DNA from: a bacterium
Lineage (GTDB): Bacteria > Desulfobacterota > Binatia > UBA1149 > CAITLU01
Assembly (NCBI GenBank): GCA_003354045.1
Contig: PIVZ01000005.1
Span: 1-32,510, forward strand
DNA: 32,510 nt
Reading direction: 5' to 3'
The notes below the pieces were generated by a model. The model made no database searches and was not told the DNA's origin. It saw only the letters and a list, made by a program, of their open reading frames with translations. This document shows, piece after piece, positions 7,382 to 14,770 of the stretch (within the stretch, counting starts at the first letter, position 1; every line of letters begins with the position of its first letter). A program made the translations under genes and the position numbers.

Positions 7382-8716
7382 ATGAACACCTGGCAGAAGG
7401 CTACGGAGTGGGTCGAGGCGGAGCTGGGCGGCACGGTGGTCGATGCCAGACACCAGGGCCGCTGGCGGGCGGCCTGGTACTTCGATCTCGAACGCGGGAG
7501 CGAGAGGCTACCGCTGTACTTTCGCGGGACCCGTCCGGGCCTCGACCAGGGAGTGGGGCTTTTCGAGCTGGAGATGAACGTGCTCCGCATTCTCGAGGAC
7601 CACGGCATACCGGTACCCCATGTCTACGGCCTTTGTCCGGATCCGATCGGCATCGTCATGGACCGCTGCCCCGGCCGACCGAACCTCGCGACGGCAGATA
7701 GCCAGGCCGAGCGAGAGTCCGTGCTCGATCAATACATCGATGCCCTGGCCGCGATGCACGGGATCGATCTCTCGCTGTTCGAGAAGATCGGTATGCGGCG
7801 CCCCTCGTCGTCCGAGGATATCGCCTTCGGCGATCTCGCCAGGTGGGAGGCCAGCTACCGGCAGGGCAAGTGCCGGCCGGAACCTTTGATCGAGTTCGTG
7901 CTTCGCTGGCTCAAGCGCAATGCGCCAGCCGACCGCTCGGAGGCGACTTTTCTTCATGCCGACTCCGGTCAGTTCATCTTCGAGGAGGGGCGGCTGACGG
8001 CTCTACTGGATTTCGAGCTCGCCTACCTGGGCGATCCCGCTGCGGATCTGGCCGGGATGCGCTGCCGCGACACCTCAGAGCCACTCGGCGACCTCGGAGG
8101 TGCGTTCAGACGCTACGAAGAAAAGACCGGGAGACAGATCGATCTTGCCGTCGTCGATTACCACACCATCCGCTTCATGCTGGTCACACCGATGTCGATC
8201 GCCAACATCTGCGCGAAACCACCGCCACGGATCAACCTCCCTCAGTATCTCGGTTGGTACCTCGTGTATGGCCGCATCCCGCTCGAGATCATCGCGAAAC
8301 TCGAAGGCGTAGAGCTCGAAGCACCTGTCATTTCCGAACCGTCGGTGCAGCGTCATACGCCGGCATACTCGACGCTGACTTCGATACTGGAAGGCGTCAC
8401 CGGCGAAGTGGAGGGCAAAGCCCTTCGCTACGAGCTCGATACGGCTTCGCGCCTGAGCACCTACCTCGAACGGATAGACTCGCTCGGACCATCGGTAGAC
8501 GAGGAAGACCGAGAAGAGCTCGCCGAGCTGCTCGGGCACGACTCCGGGAGCTGGCCCGAGGCCGACGCAGAACTCGAAACTCTCATCCTGTCCGGCGATG
8601 GCTCTCGCGACGAGGCAATACTCCGCTATCTGTACCGGCGCTACGTTCGCCAGGAAGCATTGCTCGGTCCGGTCCTTCGAGAGTTGGAAGGCGCGCGCCT
8701 GCAGCTTATCGACTGA
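7382..8716 (+). CDS. Phosphotransferase family protein (APH/choline kinase fold), extended C-terminus
   Basis: A 444-residue protein. The N-terminal lobe has the usual VGLFELEMNVLRILEDHGIPVP segment. The kinase core has LHADSGQFIF (about 191-200), where D194 is the catalytic Asp position, and LLDFELAYLGDPAADLA (208-224), which provides the metal-binding Asp and the GDP motif. The position normally held by the metal-ligand Asn is Gln or Phe here, so activity may differ from the norm. In acyl-CoA rich genomes such proteins often sit near acyl-CoA dehydrogenases and may act on hydroxyacyl-CoAs or other hydroxylated metabolites; its substrate is unknown. It is about 100 residues longer than typical family members, with an acidic helical C-terminus. 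Its ATG follows the selenoprotein stop with no gap and lacks a strong ribosome binding site, suggesting translational coupling. Confidence 0.8.
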   Translation: MNTWQKATEWVEAELGGTVVDARHQGRWRAAWYFDLERGSERLPLYFRGTRPGLDQGVGLFELEMNVLRILEDHGIPVPHVYGLCPDPIGIVMDRCPGRPNLATADSQAERESVLDQYIDALAAMHGIDLSLFEKIGMRRPSSSEDIAFGDLARWEASYRQGKCRPEPLIEFVLRWLKRNAPADRSEATFLHADSGQFIFEEGRLTALLDFELAYLGDPAADLAGMRCRDTSEPLGDLGGAFRRYEEKTGRQIDLAVVDYHTIRFMLVTPMSIANICAKPPPRINLPQYLGWYLVYGRIPLEIIAKLEGVELEAPVISEPSVQRHTPAYSTLTSILEGVTGEVEGKALRYELDTASRLSTYLERIDSLGPSVDEEDREELAELLGHDSGSWPEADAELETLILSGDGSRDEAILRYLYRRYVRQEALLGPVLRELEGARLQLID

Positions 8717-8857
8717 CCGATTTCGCGCGCTGTAGTAACGGCGACGAGTCTCGAGGCGCGAGGGCGCATGGCTCGGCGATCTCGACTGGCAGGTGCTTCC
8801 TACTTCGTCGGCCCGGTTGGCGTCGCCCGTCCGCAGGGCGTTGCTGCAGCCGGGTTT

Positions 8858-9682
8858 CTAACTCGGCCCTGCGGCCAGGATCGTCTGAAACCGCGATTCG
8901 ACCATTTCCATGAACTCCGGGTGGGTGAGAACGTAGAGGTTCTTGTTCTCGATGGCCTCGAGGACTCTTTGCGCCACACCGGCGGGATCGATTCCGGTGT
9001 CGATCAGCTGGCCGATCTCTTCCAGCATCGCCTGTTTCTCGGGCGTTTCCTCGCTCAGCCCTTGACGGTCGCCCGCGTTTCGATCGCTCTCGTGTATACG
9101 CGTCTTCACCCAGGCGGGACAGACCACCGTTACCCCGACGTCGTGGCCCGCAGTCTGCATCTCGGCATTCAGCGTCTCGCTTATCGCCACCACCGCGGAC
9201 TTGGAAGCGTTGTACGGCCCCATGTTCCCGATCGCGATCAGCCCGGCGATCGACGCCGTGTTCACTATGTGGCAGGGCTCGCCGGATTCGATCATGCGGT
9301 TGAGAAAGGCCTGGATGCCGTAGATGACGCCGAAGAGGTTCACCTGGAGCACCCAGTCCCAGTCGGGCAGCGTGAGCTGGGTCATCGGGCCGCCACGGCC
9401 GACCCCGGCGTTGTTGCACAGGATGTGGGCCGCGCCGAAACGTTCCCAGACCTCGTCGGCAAGCCGCCCGACCGCGTCGCGATCGCTGACGTCGAAATGC
9501 TTGGTCATGACCTCGATTCCGGATTGCTCCAGTTCGGCGGCCGCACGCTGTAGCGGTTCGGCCTCGACGTCGGTCAGGCACAGATTCATGCCTCGCGCCG
9601 CAAACGCATCCGCCAGCGCCCGTCCAATCCCGCTGGCCCCGCCGGTCACCACCGCCACCTTGCCTTTTAACTCCTTCATCAT
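8858..9682 (-). CDS. Short-chain dehydrogenase/reductase (SDR)
   Basis: A 274-residue classical SDR. It has the cofactor motif TGGASGIG (13-20), an acidic residue after beta-2 (LTDVE) that favours NAD, NNAG (90-93), and the catalytic set S144, Y157 and K161 (PYNASK). The C-terminal part (THPEFMEMVESRF, end) resembles SDRs often found in lipid or acyl-CoA catabolic clusters. Two ATG codons stand in tandem behind GCGAGGGAA; either may be used. It is probably an alcohol/ketone oxidoreductase of unknown substrate. It converges with the phosphotransferase gene across a 141-nt spacer in which I see no gene or clear terminator, and lies downstream of the aldo/keto reductase gene on the same strand. 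Confidence 0.92.
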   Translation of the reverse strand: MMKELKGKVAVVTGGASGIGRALADAFAARGMNLCLTDVEAEPLQRAAAELEQSGIEVMTKHFDVSDRDAVGRLADEVWERFGAAHILCNNAGVGRGGPMTQLTLPDWDWVLQVNLFGVIYGIQAFLNRMIESGEPCHIVNTASIAGLIAIGNMGPYNASKSAVVAISETLNAEMQTAGHDVGVTVVCPAWVKTRIHESDRNAGDRQGLSEETPEKQAMLEEIGQLIDTGIDPAGVAQRVLEAIENKNLYVLTHPEFMEMVESRFQTILAAGPS

Positions 9683-9818
9683 TTCCCTCGCTTGCGTGAC
9701 TCTCCCGTCCGGGAAGTCAGAACTTTCGTGTCGTTTTCATAGCCGGCCGGCGCAGCTCTACCAAGGGGCGATCCCCACCGTGCGCGAATCGTTCGAGATA
9801 CCGGAGTAGGTCTCGCCT

Positions 9819-11336
9819 TCAGACGAGCGTCAGCATCCTGTGCGCGCCGGCCATGCGCACGGGAATCTCCACGCCGTGCGGGCAGCTTCCTGTGCACGGG
9901 GCGGCACACCCCACGCAGACGTCTGCCTTGCGCTCGAGCTTTGCGTAGGTCTCCATCGCGTACTTCTCACGGCCGTAGTCCTCGAAGTACATGCGGTGAC
10001 GGAGGACGTCGTTGATCGCTAGCTTCTCCGGACAGCTGTCCAGGCAGTCCCCGCAGTGCGGGAGACAGTGGTTGCCGGCTATCAACTCGTCGTAGCGGTT
10101 GAGAAACGCGAGATCGGAATCGCCGAGCTTCTTGCCCGACGCGTGCAGATACTCATCGACGTGCTGGTGCTCGAAGAACGAGACCACCAGGCAGGCCACC
10201 GCCGGGTTGGAAAGCACCCACTTGAAGGCCGCTTGCGAATAGGCATCCGCCTCGCCCTGGAACTCCGACATGCCGCGGTGCTTGGCCCCCTTGAGCGTCT
10301 TCATCGCCACCACTCCCACGTCGGCGGCGGCAGCGCGGTCCATTATCTCGCCCAGGGCCGGCCATGAGCCGTAGTGGTAGGCGAGCATCATCACGTCGAA
10401 GCGGCCGTCGTCGATGGCCGCGTTGGCGACCGTCTCGAGATCCGGTGTGTGCGACGAGAAGCCAATGAAACGGGCCTTGCCTTGCTCCTTGAGACGCTCG
10501 AACGCTTCGTGAACGTTGGGGTCGAGCAGCCGCTCGACCGAATTGCAGGCGTGAATGTGGACGAGATCCACGTAGTCGGTCTGCAGCCGGCCGAGGCTTC
10601 CCTCGACGACATCCATGTACTCGCGGACGCTGGCGCCGGTGTGGAGATGGCCGCTCTTGGTGCAGAACTTCGTGGCCAGGAACATCTTGTCGCGCTGCCC
10701 TTTCATCGCACGACCGAGCACGATCTCCGAGCCCCATTCCGCGTAGTCGGGCGCCGTATCGAAGTAATTGACGCCACGTTCGATGGCGGCACGGGCGATC
10801 GCTTCGCCCTGGTCGCTTGCCGTGATCTGCCCGGAGCCGAGCGAGATGTCCGAGACATCGAAGCCGGTACGCCCGAGGCGCCGATAGGCCTGTATGCGCG
10901 AACCGGCCCATTCGTCGCGCGGGTTCGGGTCGGTCGTCACGGCCTGCGGATCCACGACGGCGGCCTTGGTGACGGTGATCCAGGGCACCATGCGCACAAG
11001 ACTTGCCGCGGCCCCGCCGAGCGTACCGCCGGCGATCACACCGGCACCCGCCAGGAAGCGCCGGCGTCCCATCCCCTCGCCGCCGCCCGGCGCGGCAACG
11101 TCGCGGCCAAGCGCGCGCGCCCAGCGTACCGACACGACGAGCGAAGCGACCAGGGCAAGCAGAGAGAGAGCCGGCAAGAGCTTGGGAACCTGAGTGAAGG
11201 CAACCCCTTCTGTTCGGCTTTCGATGAAGCTTCCAAGGCCTAGGTAGGCAAGAACGATGGTCACGGCCCAAAGGGCGGCAACCGTGGACCCCCGCGACGA
11301 CAGCCCGCCGGAGGCGGACTCACTAGGTTCGGTCAT
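9819..11336 (-). CDS. Membrane-anchored aldo/keto reductase with internal twin-arginine motif and C-terminal Fe-S motifs
   Basis: I start at the ATG at 11336 behind AAGGAGAACACGCC; the longer track start is less likely. The 505-residue product has two predicted membrane helices (about 19-37 and 53-71) and then MGRRRFLAGAGVIAGGTLGG (89-108), a twin-arginine-like motif with a third hydrophobic stretch. The aldo/keto reductase barrel follows from about 150, with YFDTAPDYAEWGSE (Asp193, Tyr198), LATKF and VDLVHIHAC. The last 80 residues hold two Cys clusters (CLPHCGDCLDSCP and CVGCAAPCTGSCP) that could bind iron-sulfur centres. This layout suggests a redox enzyme facing the periplasm that exchanges electrons with the membrane, unlike soluble NADPH-dependent AKRs. 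The substrate is unknown. Confidence 0.85.
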   Translation of the reverse strand: MTEPSESASGGLSSRGSTVAALWAVTIVLAYLGLGSFIESRTEGVAFTQVPKLLPALSLLALVASLVVSVRWARALGRDVAAPGGGEGMGRRRFLAGAGVIAGGTLGGAAASLVRMVPWITVTKAAVVDPQAVTTDPNPRDEWAGSRIQAYRRLGRTGFDVSDISLGSGQITASDQGEAIARAAIERGVNYFDTAPDYAEWGSEIVLGRAMKGQRDKMFLATKFCTKSGHLHTGASVREYMDVVEGSLGRLQTDYVDLVHIHACNSVERLLDPNVHEAFERLKEQGKARFIGFSSHTPDLETVANAAIDDGRFDVMMLAYHYGSWPALGEIMDRAAAADVGVVAMKTLKGAKHRGMSEFQGEADAYSQAAFKWVLSNPAVACLVVSFFEHQHVDEYLHASGKKLGDSDLAFLNRYDELIAGNHCLPHCGDCLDSCPEKLAINDVLRHRMYFEDYGREKYAMETYAKLERKADVCVGCAAPCTGSCPHGVEIPVRMAGAHRMLTLV

Positions 11337-11533
11337 GGCGTGTTCTCCTTGAGGATGGAGCCTGCCACACACCCCGCCGACTGGCAACGACGCCGTCGAG
11401 CTTCAGTGCGGGGCCGTGGCTGTCACGTGGAGAGATGAAAGGCGGCCAGACGCGCTCTGGAGTGACCCCTTCCGGGTGGTCCCGCCGCGCATTTCGCTGA
11501 GGCTACCGACCCGGCCGGCCGGATCACCGAAGC

Positions 11534-11602
11534 AGTCGAAAGCCGCGACTTGACCCCTTCAGATGCGTCAGAAGTCGAAAGCCGCGACTTGACCCCCTTC
11601 AG
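11534..11602. repeat. Pair of REP-like palindromic repeats (copies A and B)
   Basis: Two direct copies of GTCGAAAGCCGCGACTTGAC followed by CCCTTCAG lie about 40 bp apart. Each contains the inverted repeat AAGTCG / CGACTT (shortened to 5 bp in copy A) around a 7-base loop. Fragments of the tail (GTGACCCCTTC) also occur at 11461 and 11603. Copy B ends about 10 nt from the stop codon of the pilin gene. Two more copies lie at 14717-14770. Read on the minus strand the unit is GGGGTCAAGTCGCGGCTTTC..., similar in style to RAYT-associated REP elements. Confidence 0.8.
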
Positions 11603-11611
11603 GTGACCCCT

Positions 11612-12229
11612 TCAGGTCTCTTCCGGGTCGGAGCAGATGAGGTTGCAGATTTCGTCGGTGCACTCGAGCGTGCAGATCTGGAATATCGGAGTCAGCGGCT
11701 GCCCGGCGGTTTCGAGAAGTATTACAGCCGGGTCGCTCGGCTTCGGCGTGGCCACCAGCGTGACCCCGGTGAACGAGCCACAGCCCATCCAGCTAGGGCC
11801 GGTGCAGTCGTCGTGGACGGTGCATGGGGTCGTCGTGAAAACGGTACCACCGACCGTGGCGGCGGCATCTATGCAGAAGCCGTCCGTGAAGGTCAGATCG
11901 GCCGTCCAGGAAATGGCATCCGGAGTGGTCCCCTGAGTCATACCGGAGAAAATCGGGACCTCGTCCGGGGCGAAGCGCAGCCCGTCGGAGTCCTCGAGGG
12001 TCACTCGTAGCCTCACCACCCCTCCTACCCCGTAATAGGATTCGGGGCCCTTTTTGATCTTGTTCAACGCTTCCGTAGCTTCGGTGGTCTTGGCCTTTCG
12101 GAAGTAGTTGATGAAGGTGGGGATAGCGACGACGGCCAGCACACCGAGGATGGCCACCACGATCATCAGCTCTACCAACGTGAAGCCGCGGCGGCGGCCA
12201 TCGGTCGTCCTGTCGCGGGCAAACATCAT
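11612..12229 (-). CDS. Type IV pilin-like (prepilin N-methylation) protein
   Basis: I use the ATG at 12229, whose ATGA overlaps the stop of the upstream gene; the track ORF starts further up in that gene. The 205-residue product has a short positive leader and the prepilin peptidase site RRRG|FTLVELMIVVAILGVL with Glu at mature position 5, followed by the AIPTF continuation of the pilin helix. The globular part is Cys-rich, with CTVHDDCTGPSWMGC and a final CTLECTDEICNLIC. It should be inserted in the inner membrane and assembled into a pilus or pseudopilus. The CxxxxDC micro-motif resembles the insertions in the M14 peptidase of this window. It is cotranscribed with the secreted protein upstream. 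Confidence 0.88.
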   Translation of the reverse strand: MMFARDRTTDGRRRGFTLVELMIVVAILGVLAVVAIPTFINYFRKAKTTEATEALNKIKKGPESYYGVGGVVRLRVTLEDSDGLRFAPDEVPIFSGMTQGTTPDAISWTADLTFTDGFCIDAAATVGGTVFTTTPCTVHDDCTGPSWMGCGSFTGVTLVATPKPSDPAVILLETAGQPLTPIFQICTLECTDEICNLICSDPEET

Positions 12230-12849
12230 GGTTCGATCAGGTCGTTGATGCTCGGGCTCGCGGAACCTGCCGGAGTCAAGCAACCCTCCTCGTAGCGATA
12301 GCCGACCGTCTCATCGAAGTAGTAGCTACGATCGCCAACTTTTCCGCAGGCTCGCGGAGTGGCCGTGACGAAAAAAGCGGGCGGTTCTATGCCTTCGTGA
12401 AGGCCGGTCTCGAACTCGTAGCAGGACAGAAGAAGCTTGCCGTCCTCGAGTAGCCGGCGAAGCTTGTTGATCCGTTTGGCAAACGGGCGCTTGACCGGCC
12501 TTGGGCCCTTGATGAACTCGCCTGAGGCCCAGGAGCGAACGCTCTTCCGATTGGCCTTACGCTCGGCCGCGCCTTCAAAGGCATACTGGGCCGAGACGAC
12601 CTCGTGCATGGTGACCACGGCCAGGTTTCGACAGCCCTCGTTCACCATGTCGCGGATCGTCGGGAGTTCGAGGAGCGTTTCGAAGAGAGTCTCGACCATC
12701 GAGAGCCCTTCTTCGGCGATCTCGTCCATCGGAGGAGCTGCCCGGGCCGGAGCCGGCACGACGACAGACGACGAAGCGAGTATGACCGCTGCCACAGCGG
12801 CAGCGGTCAACACTCTCGGGGTCCCCCCACTGGCCATGGCCGCGATCAT
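12226..12849 (-). CDS. Hypothetical secreted protein paired with the pilin-like gene
   Basis: I do not recognise a family. The 207-residue product (203 from the second ATG at 12837) begins with a clear signal peptide ending in PAPARA|APP. It is then helical and basic (GPRPVKRPFAKRINKLRRLL) and contains four Cys in the mature part. Neither start has a strong ribosome binding site. Its stop overlaps the pilin ATG by 4 nt, so both are made together. The pairing suggests an accessory or minor component of the same surface structure, but that is inference. An array of 11-bp direct repeats lies immediately upstream. Confidence 0.7.
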   Translation of the reverse strand: MIAAMASGGTPRVLTAAAVAAVILASSSVVVPAPARAAPPMDEIAEEGLSMVETLFETLLELPTIRDMVNEGCRNLAVVTMHEVVSAQYAFEGAAERKANRKSVRSWASGEFIKGPRPVKRPFAKRINKLRRLLEDGKLLLSCYEFETGLHEGIEPPAFFVTATPRACGKVGDRSYYFDETVGYRYEEGCLTPAGSASPSINDLIEP

Positions 12850-12867
12850 CGACCACGGAGGCGGGGC

Positions 12868-12930
12868 TTGTCAAGACCTTTATCTTACCTTTGCCTCACC
12901 TTTGTCTCACCAACAGACCTTTGTCTCACC
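12868..12930. repeat. Array of 11-bp direct repeats upstream of the pilin pair
   Basis: The units are TTGTCAAGACC, TTTATCTTACC, TTTGCCTCACC and TTTGTCTCACC in tandem (12868-12911). After an 8-bp spacer (AACAGACC) TTTGTCTCACC appears again (12920-12930). The period is close to one helical turn. The array sits 19 nt before the first possible start codon of the leftward secreted-protein/pilin operon, which suggests a multi-site operator or promoter region. Confidence 0.75.
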
Positions 12931-12973
12931 ACACCCCCGTGTCGATCCCCATACTCTTCTTTGGCGTTGCGCA

Positions 12974-13011
12974 GCTTGGGCTTGGGCTTGATCTTGGGCT
13001 TGGGCTTGGGC
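12974..13011. repeat. Hexanucleotide tandem repeat (GGGCTT)n
   Basis: About six imperfect copies of GGGCTT occur, with one unit changed to GATCTT. They lie in the 217-bp spacer between the DUF35 gene and the pilin operon. No coding or regulatory role is evident. Confidence 0.75.
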
Positions 13012-13066
13012 GACAAGGACGAGGTGATTCAAGGTGTCGCAAGCCGCGACACCATCACTGCAACAT

Positions 13067-13474
13067 CTAGGCTGGGCGAAACTTGGGCAAGGCTATCGCG
13101 GGTCCGACGTCGTCGAACACCACCTCCACCGCCATCCCTACGCGAACCTCCTGGGGCTCAATCTCGACGATGTTGCTCATCATGCGGACGCCCTCCTCGA
13201 GCTCGACGAGGGCCACGGTATATGGAGTGTCCGCTGCAAACTTTTGGGTCGGGGGCCGGTGGATGATCGTATAAGAATAGACCTTTCCCTTTCCGCTTGC
13301 CGCAACCCAACCGATATTTTCCGACAGACATCCGCGGCAGCAAGATTGGGCGATGAACTGATACGCTCGGCATTCCCTGCAGCGTTGTATGAGCAGCTCG
13401 TGCCTTCCAGCGCCGTTCCAGAACTCTCTGGTAACGTGGTCCGCAACCGGGACGGGCTTCGCGTACTCGACCAT
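13067..13474 (-). CDS. DUF35 OB-fold / zinc-ribbon acyl-CoA-binding partner protein
   Basis: I use the ATG at 13474; the track ORF is extended upstream through the antisense of the thiolase gene. The 135-residue product has an N-terminal helix (DHVTREFWNGAGRHELLIQR), a zinc ribbon (CRECRAYQFIAQSCCRGC, residues 32-49), and an OB-fold with GKGKVYSYTIIHRPP and FDDVGPAIALPKF at the end. Proteins of this family form complexes with thiolase-like enzymes, as with archaeal acetoacetyl-CoA thiolase and steroid side-chain aldolases, and bind the CoA part of the substrate. It lies 8 nt after the thiolase-like gene on the same strand, which fits this pairing. Confidence 0.9.
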   Translation of the reverse strand: MVEYAKPVPVADHVTREFWNGAGRHELLIQRCRECRAYQFIAQSCCRGCLSENIGWVAASGKGKVYSYTIIHRPPTQKFAADTPYTVALVELEEGVRMMSNIVEIEPQEVRVGMAVEVVFDDVGPAIALPKFRPA

Positions 13475-13482
13475 GCCTACAC

Positions 13483-14688
13483 CTACTCGTTCCCGAGGAT
13501 CAACGCCGTGTGCGACGAGAAGTGGCCGCCGAGACCGGTCATCAGTCCTGCCCGTGCGTCCTCTACCTGTCGTTGTTCGCCCACTTCCCCCCGCAGCTGC
13601 CTTACCGCCTCGATGATGTGAAAGATGCCCGAGGGCAATCCGGGGTGGCAATGGGCGTGACAACCCCCGTGGGTAACGATCGGAATCTCTCCTCCGATCT
13701 CGATTCTCTCGCCACCTTCGACGAACGCGCCGCCCTCGCCTTTTCCGCAGAAACCGAAGTCCTCGAGGAAAAGTATCGGTGTAATCGAGAAGCAGTCGTA
13801 GAACTCGGCGAAATCCATGTCGGCAGGCCCGAGGCCCGCCATCTCGTAGGCCTGGCGGCCGGCGTCGCGGCCGGCGGTGCACACCAGATCGTCTACCAGC
13901 GACACGTGCTCTCGCGCCGACCTTGCCCCGGCGCCGAGAAGAAGGACGGGCGCCTTGCCGAGGTCTCGCGCCCTCTCTGCACTGGTAACGACGATAGCGC
14001 CGCCACCACCGTCGGAGATGATGGAGCACATGTCCTTGGTAAGCGGCGACGAGATCATCTTCGAGGCAAGCACGTCATCTATGGTCAAGGGCTCTCGCTT
14101 CTGCGCACCGGGATGCAAGGAGGCATGCTTGCGGATACTCACGGCGACCTGCGCGAGCTGCTCGGCCGTCGTACCGTACTCGTGCATGTGCTTGGTAGCG
14201 GCCAGCGCATAGGTACTTATCAGGGTAGGCCCGTATGGCTGCTCGAACTGCGCGTGGCCGATCTTGGCCATCATCTCGGTCACGTCGGTGTCGCCACCTA
14301 CCATGCTCAGCCACTCTTCGTAGCCGACGAAGGAACGCATCGAGTCGGCCGAGACCACCAGAACCGTCTCGGCCATACCCGAGTGAATCGCATTGGCGGC
14401 GCTCATGACCATCTGGATGTGTGTGGCGCCGCCGATCTGCATGCTGGTCGTGAAACGGGGCTGGATGCCCAGGTACTCGGCCACCATGACGCTGTGCATG
14501 AGGTCGAAGCGGTTGGCGGTGCCGCTGGTGAGCACGCCGTCGATATCGGTGTTCTCGAGCCCGCAGTCCTCCAAGGCACGCTTGGCCGCATCGGCGTGCA
14601 ACTGCATGGCGTCTCTGCCCGGCACGGTCCCCAGCTCGCTTTCGCCGACGCCGGCAATCGCGATCTGCCTACTCCAGGTACTGCTCAC
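13483..14688 (-). CDS. Thiolase-like protein (lipid-transfer/SCP2-type thiolase or aldolase)
   Basis: A 401-residue thiolase-fold protein. N-terminal AIAGVGESELG, SGTANRFD and IISDGGGGAIVVTS are family features. AEFYDCFSITPILFLEDFGF (294-313), GGCHAHCHPG (341-350) and the C-terminal GLGGHFSSHTALIL match the lipid-transfer-type subgroup. The usual nucleophilic Cys near residue 85 is not evident (TTSMQIGGATH), as in several members that act as retro-aldolases rather than thiolases. With the DUF35 protein directly downstream it probably forms a C-C cleaving complex on an acyl-CoA. An enoyl-CoA hydratase lies upstream, consistent with successive hydration and cleavage. Substrate unknown. Confidence 0.88.
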   Translation of the reverse strand: MSSTWSRQIAIAGVGESELGTVPGRDAMQLHADAAKRALEDCGLENTDIDGVLTSGTANRFDLMHSVMVAEYLGIQPRFTTSMQIGGATHIQMVMSAANAIHSGMAETVLVVSADSMRSFVGYEEWLSMVGGDTDVTEMMAKIGHAQFEQPYGPTLISTYALAATKHMHEYGTTAEQLAQVAVSIRKHASLHPGAQKREPLTIDDVLASKMISSPLTKDMCSIISDGGGGAIVVTSAERARDLGKAPVLLLGAGARSAREHVSLVDDLVCTAGRDAGRQAYEMAGLGPADMDFAEFYDCFSITPILFLEDFGFCGKGEGGAFVEGGERIEIGGEIPIVTHGGCHAHCHPGLPSGIFHIIEAVRQLRGEVGEQRQVEDARAGLMTGLGGHFSSHTALILGNE

Positions 14689-14716
14689 ACCATCTCCCTC
14701 GCGTCGGCTCGAAACT

Positions 14717-14770
14717 GTCGAAAGCCACGACTTGCCCCCAGGTCGAAGTCGAAAGCCGCGACTTGACCCC
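14717..14770. repeat. Second pair of REP-like palindromic repeats (copies C and D)
   Basis: GTCGAAAGCCACGACTTGCC (copy C, one stem change) and AAGTCGAAAGCCGCGACTTG (copy D, 14746-14770) are the same element as at 11534-11602, in the same orientation. They lie in the 81-bp gap between the enoyl-CoA hydratase and thiolase-like genes. Copy D runs into the last base of the hydratase stop codon. Confidence 0.8.

Noticed and set aside
9683-9818. Gene or terminator in the spacer between SDR and AKR genes
   Set aside because: No open frame with start and ribosome binding site, and no stem followed by a T run.
12868-13011. CRISPR array
   Set aside because: The repeats are 6 and 11 bp in tandem with no unique spacers of constant length.
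13510-14766. 418-residue ORF on the plus strand
   Set aside because: Antisense to the thiolase-like gene; low-complexity His/Gly/Arg composition typical of a GC-rich shadow.
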